Positions 1 through 5,995 of a stretch of 8,765 bases of DNA are shown here, piece by piece (position 1 is the stretch's first letter; every line of letters starts with the position of its first letter). The stretch covers positions 1-8,765 of the forward strand of contig JBFKOW010000150.1 in NCBI GenBank assembly GCA_041628615.1, written 5' to 3'. The stretch comes from JAMWZF01 sp041628615. Its GTDB lineage: Bacteria; Pseudomonadota; Alphaproteobacteria; Rhodobacterales; Rhodobacteraceae. The notes beneath the pieces were generated by a model. The model had not been told where the DNA came from, searched no databases, and worked only from the letters and a program-made list of their open reading frames with translations. The position numbers and the translations under genes are program-made.

Positions 1-360
1 CTCGGGCGACCGGTAGCCGGACAGCAGCATGTAGGGCTCGGTCACGTCCAGAAGGTTGTGGGTCGCGGCCATGATGTCGATCGTGCGGTTGTCGATCTGG
101 ATCTGCTTGCCGTTGCGCCAGTCGCGCATGAACAGGGTGATCTCGCGCAGGGCCTCGCCGATGTATTGCCCTTCGATCCAGTAGATCGTGTCGATCCGCT
201 CGCCGGTGCGGCCCGAATACATCCGGATCCGGCGGATGTCGCCGCCGCCCCTCAGGAATCCTGCCGCGTTGGAGAAGGTGGGAGCCGCGGTGACTGCCGT
301 CGCTGCGAAAGCGGTCAGCAATCCGCGACGCGAAATGCCCGAAGTGCTCGAGATCGTCAT
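1..360 (-). CDS. DUF882 / MepK-like M15 peptidase, N-terminal part (runs off the left edge)
   Basis: Only the first 120 codons are in the window; the frame is open at base 1. The protein starts with a short polar stretch, then SRRGLL (residues 10-15), a twin-arginine (Tat) signal, a hydrophobic Ala-rich segment and a likely cleavage site near residues 31-33. The mature part contains RIRMYSGRTGERI and, at the window edge, SGYRSPE (114-120), which matches the LISGYRS segment of E. coli YcbK/MepK. The family's zinc ligands (the SxHxxGxAxD and HID motifs) would lie beyond the edge and cannot be checked. E. coli MepK is a periplasmic endopeptidase that cuts 3-3 crosslinks made by L,D-transpeptidases. 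Such an enzyme gene stands divergently next door here, much as ycbK neighbours ycbB in E. coli. The start is the ATG at 360-358; I see no strong Shine-Dalgarno sequence before it. The family call is firm; the cleavage specificity is inferred. Confidence 0.88.
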   Translation of the reverse strand, partial: MTISSTSGISRRGLLTAFAATAVTAAPTFSNAAGFLRGGGDIRRIRMYSGRTGERIDTIYWIEGQYIGEALREITLFMRDWRNGKQIQIDNRTIDIMAATHNLLDVTEPYMLLSGYRSPE

Positions 361-730
361 GGTGTCAGCGCCTGTCCCGTCGCCACAATTGCCCCGCGCT
401 GCGGCGGGTTCCGCCATCTCTCCCCAGATGCACCGGCTGTATGACACACCACGAATCGTCTGCCAACCGGGTTTAGCCGATCCGGCGTTAAGATGGCGGA
501 AATGGGCAAGATCCCGCACACTTGCAGAGAAGTCACGAACTGTGGCCGATCCGCCGCAAGCCGCGTCCCGCGCCGCTTCCGGACCGTGGGGACCGGAATA
601 CCGGACTGTCCAAATCGTGATTGCAGCGCTAACAGGAAATCAGGGAAACCGTGCGAGACTGACCCGGCGGGGCGCCATTTCTGGCCGCCGGGGCGTTGGG
701 GCTGCGGGCGGGGCCGCGAAAGAGGGTATC
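361..730. other. Divergent intergenic region between the DUF882 gene and the L,D-transpeptidase gene
   Basis: This 370-bp gap has no convincing protein gene; open frames through it are out-of-frame shadows or upstream extensions of the ldt frame without a signal peptide at their start. On the minus strand it holds a candidate promoter (438-466) for the DUF882 gene. On the plus strand I found no sigma-70 promoter I would defend for the ldt operon. A small inverted repeat, CCGG-AATA-CCGG (593-604), lies about 130 bp before the ldt start. The last 15 bases carry the ldt ribosome binding site. Confidence 0.6.
438..466 (-). promoter_or_regulatory. Candidate sigma-70 promoter for the DUF882 gene, with a GANTC site in the spacer
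   Basis: Read on the minus strand, a -35 box TTGGCA (466-461) matches 5 of 6 consensus bases. It is followed by a 17-bp spacer and a weak -10 box CATACA (443-438, 3 of 6). The start codon lies about 75 bp downstream. The spacer contains GAATC (453-457), a GANTC site of the kind methylated by the alphaproteobacterial enzyme CcrM. This is a pattern match only. Confidence 0.35.
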
Positions 731-2353
731 ATGACGGGTCGTGTGGTGCAGATGGTTCGAGACGATTTCCGGGGCTGGCTTGCCCTCGCCTGGGCCGGGG
801 TCCTTGCCGGCGCACTGATGGCGGCGGCGGCGCCGGTCGCGGCGCAGGTGACGGCGTTCCGGCAGGCGGTGGCGGAAACCGCCGCCGACGATCCCGACCT
901 CGCCGCCTTCTACCGCGCCCGGGATTTCGCCGGTCTGTGGACCGGTCCCGAGGACGGACCGCGCCGGGCGGCGCTGCTCGCCGCCTTCGCCGACGCCGCC
1001 CGCCACGGACTGCCGGCCCACCGCTACGACCCGGACGCCCTGCGCGCCCGGATGGCCGCCGCCGACACCGCGGAGGCGCAGGGCCGGCTCGACGTCGACA
1101 TGTCGCGCCTGTTCCTGTCCTACGCCCGCGACGTGCAGACCGGCATCCTCGAGCCCGGCCGGGTGGCCACCGCGATCCGGCGCGAGGTGCCGTTGCGCGA
1201 CCGGCTCGACCTGCTCAACGGCTTTGCCGACGCGCATCCGGCCGGATTCCTGCGCGCCCTGCCGCCGTCCTCGCCGGAATACGGCCGGCTGATGCGGGCC
1301 CGGATCGAGCTCGGGGCGCAGCAGTCCCGCGGCGGCTGGGGGCCGACCGTGCCCGGCACGCTTGCGCCGGGCGACAGCGGGCCCGCCGTGGTGGCCCTGC
1401 GCAACCGGCTGATCGCGCAGGGCTTCATGGAGCGGTCCGCGACCGCGACCTACGATGCCGGCCTGACCGCCGCGGTACAGCGGTTCCAGGCCTCGGTCGG
1501 TCTCGAGGCCGACGGCGTGGCCGGCGAAACGACGATCCGCGAGATCAACCGCTCGATCCCCGAACGTCTGCAGCAGATCCTCGTGGCGATGGAGCGGGAG
1601 CGCTGGATCAACCAGCCCCTCGGCGACCGGCACATCTGGGTCAACCTGACCGATTTCACCGCCCGGATCGTCGACCACGGCGCCGTCACCTTCGAGACCC
1701 GGTCCGTGATCGGCCACCGCGACAGCGACCGGCAGAGCCCGGAATTCTCGGACCAGATGGAATTCATGGTGATCAACCCGAGCTGGTACGTGCCGCGCTC
1801 GATCATCGTGAAGGAATACCTGCCGGCGCTGCAGCGCAACCGCAACGCCGCCGGCCATATCCAGATCACCGACAGCCGGGGCCGGGTGGTGAACCGGGGC
1901 GCGGTGGATTTCTCGCAATACACCGCCCGCAGCTTTCCCTTCGCCATGCGGCAGCCGCCGAGCCGGAGCAACGCGCTCGGGCTGGTGAAGTTCATGTTCC
2001 CGAACCGCTACAACATCTACCTGCACGACACCCCGGCCAAGTCGCTGTTCTCGCGCGAGGTGCGCGCCTTCTCGCATGGCTGCATCCGGCTCAACGACCC
2101 GTTCGACTTTGCCTATGCCCTGCTGGCGCGGCAGACCGACGATCCCGAGGGGCTGTTCCGCCGCCACCTGAACTCGGGGCGCGAGACCCGCGTCGATCTC
2201 GAACAGCCGGTGCCGGTGCACATCGTCTACCGCACCGCCTTTGCCAGCGCCGACGGCACGATGAACTACCGCGGCGACGTCTATGGCCGCGACCGGGCGA
2301 TCTGGACCGCGCTCGAGGCCGCCGGGGTGGCGGTTCTCGCGGCGGAGGGGTAA
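731..2353 (+). CDS. L,D-transpeptidase, LdtD/YcbB type (YkuD catalytic domain)
   Basis: 540 residues. This periplasmic enzyme family forms 3-3 crosslinks between meso-diaminopimelate residues of peptidoglycan through a cysteine acyl-enzyme. The frame is open far upstream, but I chose the ATG at 731 because AAAGAGGG stands just before it and the product then begins with a signal sequence: a hydrophobic stretch at residues 17-38 ending APVAAQ. An Ala-rich helical scaffold follows (about 45-200), then a PG_binding_1 domain (about 211-273, with GDSGPAVVALRNRL and the segment ending DGVAGETTI). The YkuD domain runs from about 301 to 480. It carries His432 (LHDTP) and the signature SHGCIRLNDP with nucleophile Cys451 and His449. 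This order of domains and the large size are those of E. coli YcbB/LdtD rather than the short LdtA/B/C enzymes. It is the first gene of a four-gene run; 37 nt separate it from the next gene. E. coli LdtD is known to reinforce the wall when outer-membrane assembly fails, which fits a downstream lipid-acylation module. Confidence 0.95.
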   Translation: MTGRVVQMVRDDFRGWLALAWAGVLAGALMAAAAPVAAQVTAFRQAVAETAADDPDLAAFYRARDFAGLWTGPEDGPRRAALLAAFADAARHGLPAHRYDPDALRARMAAADTAEAQGRLDVDMSRLFLSYARDVQTGILEPGRVATAIRREVPLRDRLDLLNGFADAHPAGFLRALPPSSPEYGRLMRARIELGAQQSRGGWGPTVPGTLAPGDSGPAVVALRNRLIAQGFMERSATATYDAGLTAAVQRFQASVGLEADGVAGETTIREINRSIPERLQQILVAMERERWINQPLGDRHIWVNLTDFTARIVDHGAVTFETRSVIGHRDSDRQSPEFSDQMEFMVINPSWYVPRSIIVKEYLPALQRNRNAAGHIQITDSRGRVVNRGAVDFSQYTARSFPFAMRQPPSRSNALGLVKFMFPNRYNIYLHDTPAKSLFSREVRAFSHGCIRLNDPFDFAYALLARQTDDPEGLFRRHLNSGRETRVDLEQPVPVHIVYRTAFASADGTMNYRGDVYGRDRAIWTALEAAGVAVLAAEG

Positions 2354-2390
2354 CACGCGGGCGCAGGCAGACCCCGCCGGAGCCCGTGCC

Positions 2391-3479
2391 ATGACCGCGA
2401 CCATCGACACCCTCGCCGCCGCGCTGTCCCTCCCGTTCGAGGGCGACGGCGGCTGGCCCGTGGGGCGGGCGTCGGACCCGGCGGTTGCCGGGCCGGACGA
2501 CCTTGCCGTCGCGCTGTCACCGGCCTTCGCCGAGGCGCTGCGCGCGGGCCGGGCCGGGGCCGCGATCCTCTGGCAGGGGGCGGACTGGCGGGCGCTGGGG
2601 CTGCGCGCGGCGATCTTCGCGCCGGCCCATCGGCTGAGCCTGCCGCGGATCACCGGCGCGCTGCACCCGGGCGACGCGCTGCCCCGGGACCGGCACCCGC
2701 AAACCGCGGTCGACCCGGCCGCCCGGCTGGCCGGCGACGTGGCCGTCGGGGCCTTCAGCACCATCGCCGCCGGAGCCGAGATCGGCGCCGGGACCCGGAT
2801 CGGCGCGCGGGTCGGCATCGGCCCCGGCGCGGTGATCGGCCCGGACTGCGAGATCCACGACGGCGCCTGGATCGGGCCGCGGGTCCGGCTGGGCGCGCGC
2901 TGCGTGGTCCAGCCCGGCGCGGTGATCGGCGCCGACGGGTTCTCGTTCGTGACCGAGACCCCGTCGAACCCCGAGCGGGCCAAGGCCGGCGGCGGGGCCG
3001 AGCGGCTGACCCCGCCCGACAGCGACCGCTGGTGGAAGAACCAGAGCCTCGGCGCGGTGGTGCTGGGCGACGACGTCGAGATCGGCGCCAACAGCACGGT
3101 CGACGCCGGCACCCTGAAGCCGACCCGGATCGGCGACGGCACCAAGCTCGACAACCTCGTGCATGTCGGCCACAACGTCGAGATCGGCGCCCATTGCCTG
3201 CTGTGCGGGATGACCGGGATCGCCGGGTCCGTGGTGATCGGGGACCGGGTGGTTCTCGGCGGCCAGACCGGGGTCGGCGATCACCACCGGATCGGCGACG
3301 ACGTGGTGACCGGGGCCGGGACGATGATCCTGTCCAACGTGGTTTCCGGGTCGGTCCTGCTGGGCTATCCGGCGCAGCGCATGGACCGCGCCATCGGCCT
3401 GTTCCGGCATCTCATGCGGCTGGGCCGGGACGCCCGGTCAGGCGCGAAACCGGTTCCCAAACCGGGACGCAGCGAGTAG
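2391..3479 (+). CDS. LpxD-like left-handed beta-helix N-acyltransferase, divergent paralogue
   Basis: 362 residues. True LpxD moves a 3-hydroxyacyl chain from ACP to UDP-3-O-acylglucosamine in lipid A synthesis. An N-terminal domain (about 1-100) is followed by hexapeptide repeats (about 103-190 and 222-325, with many IGxxxxIG turns) and a C-terminal helix. GADGFSF (180-186) is the LpxD hallmark. DNLVHVGHNVEIG holds His261, aligning with catalytic His239 of E. coli LpxD; His298 aligns with His276, at the same 37-residue spacing. Differences from true LpxD: the uridine-contacting F-x-x-N-x-x-Y becomes V40-x-x-S43-x-x-F46; the D-R-G after IGA is DAG (238-240); and a longer, charged insert follows GADGFSF (about 187-219). 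The start is the ATG at 2391 with GGAG 8 nt upstream. Its neighbours, an ACP and a ketoacyl synthase, differ from the usual bamA-lpxD-fabZ-lpxA setting. I therefore read it as a specialised paralogue with an intact acyl-transfer site and an uncertain acceptor, and leave the symbol blank. Confidence 0.88.
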   Translation: MTATIDTLAAALSLPFEGDGGWPVGRASDPAVAGPDDLAVALSPAFAEALRAGRAGAAILWQGADWRALGLRAAIFAPAHRLSLPRITGALHPGDALPRDRHPQTAVDPAARLAGDVAVGAFSTIAAGAEIGAGTRIGARVGIGPGAVIGPDCEIHDGAWIGPRVRLGARCVVQPGAVIGADGFSFVTETPSNPERAKAGGGAERLTPPDSDRWWKNQSLGAVVLGDDVEIGANSTVDAGTLKPTRIGDGTKLDNLVHVGHNVEIGAHCLLCGMTGIAGSVVIGDRVVLGGQTGVGDHHRIGDDVVTGAGTMILSNVVSGSVLLGYPAQRMDRAIGLFRHLMRLGRDARSGAKPVPKPGRSE

Positions 3480-3507
3480 AGACCCGGTGACGATCAGGGG
3501 GTCCCGC

Positions 3508-3768
3508 ATGGACATTGAGAAGAAGGTCATCGAGATCATCGCCGAGCAGGCGGTGCTGGAGCCGTCGGACGTGAGTCTGGACAATTCCCTCGAGGAACTG
3601 GGCATCGACAGCCTCGGCCTCGTCGAGAGCATCTTCGCCATCGAGGAAGCCTTCGACATCTCGGTGCCGTTCAACGCCAACGATCCCTCGGCGAGCGATT
3701 TCGACATCTCCTCGGTGCGCTCCATCGTCGCCGCGGTCGAGGGACTGGTCCGAGAACAGACCGCGTGA
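3508..3768 (+). CDS. Dedicated acyl carrier protein
   Basis: 86 residues, acidic, cytoplasmic. LGIDSLGLVE (31-40) is the phosphopantetheine attachment motif, with Ser35 as the modified residue; helix II continues as SIFAIEEAFDI. Compared with E. coli AcpP, the loop between helices II and III is longer (PFNANDPSASDFD, about 54-66), and the protein is not like the rhizobial AcpXL as I recall it. I chose the ATG at 3508, which has GGGGG about 6 nt before it. An in-frame GTG at 3487 would add seven residues (MTIRGSR) unlike the start of any ACP. The gene lies 28 nt after the LpxD-like gene, and its stop overlaps the start of the ketoacyl synthase by 4 nt. An extra ACP beside its own synthase and acyltransferase suggests it carries one special acyl chain rather than serving general fatty acid synthesis. 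That role is inferred; the ACP call is firm. Confidence 0.93.
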   Translation: MDIEKKVIEIIAEQAVLEPSDVSLDNSLEELGIDSLGLVESIFAIEEAFDISVPFNANDPSASDFDISSVRSIVAAVEGLVREQTA

Positions 3769-4976
3769 GGCGGGTCGTCATCACCGGCGCCGGCACGATC
3801 AACGCGCTCGGCCACGACGTGCCCACCACCCTGGCCGCGATGGCCGCGGGGGCCTGCGGCATCGGCCCGCTGGATTTCCGCGACGTCGACCGGCTCGCGG
3901 TCCGGATCGGCGGGCAGGTGCGGGACTACGACGAACAGACCCATTTCAACCGCCAGCAGATCGCGCTCTACGACCGGTTCACCCAGTTCACCCTGCTTGC
4001 CGCCCGGCAGGCGGTGGAACAGTCCGGCCTGACCTTCCAGGGCGAATTCGCCAACCGCTCGGGCGTCGTGCTCGGCACCGCCGGGGGCGGGGTCAACACC
4101 TGGGATGAGAATTACCGCACGGTCTACGAGGAGGGGAAGAACCGGGTCCATCCCTTCGTGGTGCCGAAGCTGATGAACAACGCCGCCGCCAGCCACGTGA
4201 GCATGGAATACAACCTGCGCGGGCCGGCCTTCTCGGTCGCCACCGCCTGCGCCTCCTCGAACCACGCGATGGGGCAGGCGTTCCACATGATCCGGTCGGG
4301 CATGTGCGACGCGATGCTGACCGGCGGGTCCGAGGCGATGCTGTGTTTCGGCGGCGTGAAGGCCTGGGAGGGGCTGCGGGTGATGTCCAAGGACGCCTGC
4401 CGCCCGTTCAGCGCCAACCGCAACGGCATGGTGCAGGGCGAGGGCGCGGCGGTGTTCGTCTTCGAGGAGCGCGACCGGGCCATGAAGCGCGGCGCCGAGA
4501 TTCTCGCCGAGGTCGTCGGCTTCGCGATGTCCTCGGATGCCGCCGACATCGTGATGCCGTCCAAGCAGGGCGCCGCGCGGGCGATCGGCGGGGCGCTGCG
4601 GGACGCCGGGATCGACCGGGCCGACGTGGGCTACATCAACGCCCACGGCACCGGGACCGCGGCCAACGACAAGACCGAATGCGCCGCCGTGGCGGACGTG
4701 TTCGGCGCCCATGCGGACCGGCTGATGATCTCGTCCACCAAGTCGATGCATGGCCACCTGATCGGCGGCACCGGGGCGGTGGAGCTTCTGGCCTGCGTGA
4801 TGGCGGTGCGCGACGGCATCGTCGCCCCGACCATCGGCTACGAGGAGCCGGACCCGGAATGCGCGCTCGACGTGGTGCCGAACGAGTCCCGCGAGGCGAA
4901 GGTCGAGGTCGCGCTGTCCAACGCCTTCGCCTTCGGCGGGCTGAACGCGGTCCTGGCGCTGCGCCGGGCGGCCTGA
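3765..4976 (+). CDS. Beta-ketoacyl-ACP synthase, KAS II family (FabF/NodE-like)
   Basis: 403 residues, full KAS length. The family condenses malonyl-ACP with an acyl-enzyme to lengthen an acyl chain by two carbons. The catalytic set is complete: Cys162 in TACASSNHA, His294 in NAHGTGTAANDKTE, and Lys326 and His331 in SSTKSMHGHLIGG. Near the C terminus, SNAFAFGGLN (385-394) replaces the FabF segment SNSFGFGGTN, and the nucleophile region reads ACASSNHAMG rather than E. coli's ACTSGVHNIG, so this is a specialised KAS rather than the housekeeping FabF. The GTG start at 3765 lies inside the ACP stop (GTGA), so the two are probably translationally coupled. No dedicated reductase or dehydratase is present in the window, so reduction of the product would rely on housekeeping FAS II. 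A synthase plus private ACP plus acyltransferase recalls NodE-NodF-NodA and the lipid A long-chain genes of rhizobia; which chain is made here cannot be read from sequence. Confidence 0.92.
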   Translation: MRRVVITGAGTINALGHDVPTTLAAMAAGACGIGPLDFRDVDRLAVRIGGQVRDYDEQTHFNRQQIALYDRFTQFTLLAARQAVEQSGLTFQGEFANRSGVVLGTAGGGVNTWDENYRTVYEEGKNRVHPFVVPKLMNNAAASHVSMEYNLRGPAFSVATACASSNHAMGQAFHMIRSGMCDAMLTGGSEAMLCFGGVKAWEGLRVMSKDACRPFSANRNGMVQGEGAAVFVFEERDRAMKRGAEILAEVVGFAMSSDAADIVMPSKQGAARAIGGALRDAGIDRADVGYINAHGTGTAANDKTECAAVADVFGAHADRLMISSTKSMHGHLIGGTGAVELLACVMAVRDGIVAPTIGYEEPDPECALDVVPNESREAKVEVALSNAFAFGGLNAVLALRRAA

Positions 4977-4977
4977 C

Positions 4978-4997
4978 CCCGGCGGACCGGAGCCGGG
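4978..4997. terminator. Possible weak hairpin between convergent genes
   Basis: CCCGGC (4978-4983) and GCCGGG (4992-4997) form a 6-bp stem around an 8-nt loop in the 31-bp gap between the ketoacyl synthase stop and the ialB-family stop. There is no T-tract on either side, so intrinsic termination is unproven; in DNA this G+C rich such a stem can also arise by chance. Confidence 0.22.
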
Positions 4998-5007
4998 CCG
5001 CGCCGGG

Positions 5008-5661
5008 TCATTCGGGCGTGGCGGTCTGGGCGTTGAACGCGGCGGTGAACCCGGTCAGCGACAGGTTGAGGTCGATCCGCTGGTCCGGCGCCGCGGCGGG
5101 CACCAGCGACAGGGTCGCCGACGCGCCGCGCTTGAACTGGTCCACGGCGGCGGCGTCGAAACCGACCCGGCTGAGGCAGCCCGAGGACAGGAACGGCGAG
5201 AACGGCCGCCCCGAGCAGAAGGTGAACGGGTATTGCCGCGGGGTTCCGCCATCCACCGCGAGGGTGAGCTGCGCCGGCAGGAAGGTTTCGAGCGGCGCGA
5301 CGATGTTGGCCCCGGCGGCCGCGCGGCTGCCCTCGGGCAGCGGGAACATCGTGATCTCGGCGACCGGGTTGTCGTCCTGGTCGCGCAGCAGCTGGTACAT
5401 CTGGCAGGGATCGGCGCCATCGGGATTGGCGATGCAGCGGATCGACCAGTCGCCGTGTTCCTCGCGGACATAGGGTTCGCCCGCCTCGCGTCCGTTCTCG
5501 TCGATCGGCGTGCCCATGCTCAGGGCTTCGGCGGGGTCCGTGGCGGGCTCGGCTGCCGGCTCGGCGCTCTCGGCGGGGGCCGCGGTGTCCTGCGCGGTGC
5601 CCGCGACGGGGGACAGGATCAGAGCGGCCGCGAGGGCGATGTAGGCTGTTCGGGTCATCAT
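5008..5661 (-). CDS. Invasion-associated locus B (IalB) family secreted protein
   Basis: 217 residues from the ATG at 5661. Residues 1-23 form a clear Sec signal peptide (TRTAYIALAAALILSPVAGTA), followed by an Ala/Glu/Pro-rich acidic linker (about 25-48). The IalB domain then begins at EEHGDWSIRC (68-76). Family hallmarks include PCQMYQLLRD, LPEGSRAAAGANIVAPL, the VDGG-x-x-x-x-YPF pattern and SLTGFTAAF near the end. Four cysteines (76, 86, 149, 162) could form two disulfides in the periplasm. The family is named after a Bartonella protein needed for erythrocyte entry, but members are widespread in free-living alphaproteobacteria and their molecular job is unknown, so no virulence role should be read in. 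The frame continues to an ATG at 5706; that start would put 15 polar residues before the signal peptide. ATG at 5658 is equally possible. No strong ribosome binding site precedes 5661. It is convergent with the ketoacyl synthase gene and probably a single-gene unit. Confidence 0.92.
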   Translation of the reverse strand: MMTRTAYIALAAALILSPVAGTAQDTAAPAESAEPAAEPATDPAEALSMGTPIDENGREAGEPYVREEHGDWSIRCIANPDGADPCQMYQLLRDQDDNPVAEITMFPLPEGSRAAAGANIVAPLETFLPAQLTLAVDGGTPRQYPFTFCSGRPFSPFLSSGCLSRVGFDAAAVDQFKRGASATLSLVPAAAPDQRIDLNLSLTGFTAAFNAQTATPE

Positions 5662-5696
5662 TGACGGGGCCTGTGGTTGCTCAATTTCTTGGCGCC

Positions 5697-5725
5697 CTCC
5701 TAGCATGGCCGGGCGGGAGTGTCAG
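5697..5725 (-). promoter_or_regulatory. Candidate sigma-70 promoter for the ialB-family gene
   Basis: On the minus strand CTGACA (5725-5720, 5 of 6 to TTGACA), a 17-bp spacer and TAGGAG (5702-5697, 3 of 6, preceded by TGC as in an extended -10) are placed so that transcription would begin some 30 nt before the ATG at 5661. It lies downstream of the terminator at 5803-5832, so the gene could be independently transcribed. Pattern match only. Confidence 0.35.
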
Positions 5726-5743
5726 CGGCAATATCAGCGGCAA
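5722..5743. repeat. Tandem direct repeat overlapping the candidate ialB -35 box
   Basis: The 10-mer TCAGCGGCAA occurs at 5722-5731 and again at 5734-5743, a 12-bp period. The first copy overlaps the putative -35 box of the ialB-family gene, a position where a regulator or RNA polymerase contact could matter. The core AGCGGCAAC recurs once more at 6093-6101. Two copies are too few to exclude chance. Confidence 0.4.
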
Positions 5744-5802
5744 CGATGGTGACGCGAAATCGCCGGAACCACGTCAACTTTGCCGTGCAATCCGTGCCCC
5801 GC

Positions 5803-5832
5803 AAAAGAAAAAGGGCCCCGAGCGGGGACCCT
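5803..5832 (-). terminator. Intrinsic terminator on the minus strand (of the ~65-nt RNA candidate)
   Basis: On the minus strand GGG-CCCC pairs with GGGG-CCC (5831-5824 with 5819-5813) around the tetraloop GCUC, with a single bulged U from 5828. It is followed by TTTTTCTTTT (5812-5803). The U-tract is on the minus side only, so orientation is clear. No protein gene lies directly upstream on that strand, which is why a small RNA is proposed there. Confidence 0.75.
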
Positions 5833-5868
5833 CTTTCCTATTCTCCCTGCCGGACTTGGCCAGCTATT
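5804..5868 (-). ncRNA. Candidate small RNA, about 65 nt, minus strand
   Basis: A minus-strand unit with promoter (5875-5903) and intrinsic terminator (5803-5832) encloses about 65 nt without a start codon in a usable frame. The 5' part can form a hairpin, GCCA-AUAGC-UGGC. A purine-rich unpaired stretch follows (CAGGGAG then AAUAGGAAAGAGGG) and leads into the terminator stem. I do not recognise the family. It could instead be a short decay product or leader without function. Ends are estimated from the promoter spacing and the U-tract. Confidence 0.42.
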
Positions 5869-5874
5869 GGCGGG

Positions 5875-5903
5875 ACGCTAGCGATCACCGCATCTGCCGT
5901 CAA
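5875..5903 (-). promoter_or_regulatory. Candidate sigma-70 promoter of the ~65-nt RNA
   Basis: Minus strand: TTGACG (5903-5898, 5 of 6), a 17-bp spacer, then TAGCGT (5880-5875, 3 of 6). The predicted start is near 5868 and the terminator U-tract ends at 5803. A strong -35 with a poor -10 is common in alphaproteobacterial promoters. It faces away from the ATPase gene and towards ialB, but the terminator lies between. Confidence 0.45.
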
Positions 5904-5941
5904 CAGGGAATTCCTCACGATTCCGGTGGGCGGCGGGAGGC

Positions 5942-5970
5942 CCCGCCCCGCCGTCCCGGGCCGGGGCGGG
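5942..5970. repeat. Very G+C-rich inverted repeat, no T-tract
   Basis: CCCGCCCCG (5942-5950) is perfectly complementary to CGGGGCGGG (5962-5970), with an 11-nt centre that contains CCCGGG. There is no T-tract on either side, so it is not an ordinary intrinsic terminator. It lies between the two candidate small RNA units. Confidence 0.5.
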
Positions 5971-5995
5971 CTGGGAGAGGTGCCGGGGCCGCCGG

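Noticed and set aside
595..619. GGAAT-16-CGTG, resembling an EcfG-type promoter before the ldt gene
   Set aside because: It misses one base in each box and the EcfG stress system is, to my knowledge, generally absent from Rhodobacterales; too weak to annotate.
188..730. Upstream extension of the L,D-transpeptidase reading frame (about 180 residues)
   Set aside because: The extension overlaps the divergent DUF882 gene and would bury the signal sequence; the ATG at 731 has a good ribosome binding site and directly precedes the signal peptide.
629..3175. Long minus-strand open frame of 848 codons opposite the ldt and lpxD-like genes
   Set aside because: Long antisense frames are expected in very G+C-rich coding DNA. 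Its product is low-complexity Arg/Gly/Ala/Pro, while the plus strand carries clear family motifs throughout.
3487..3507. Upstream GTG start for the ACP
   Set aside because: It adds MTIRGSR, unlike ACP N termini, and the GGGGG ribosome binding site is placed for the ATG at 3508.
5772..5777. TTGACG on the minus strand as another -35 box for the ialB-family gene
   Set aside because: No acceptable -10 box at 16-18 bp (CGTCAC at 17); the CTGACA-17-TAGGAG pair closer to the gene is better.
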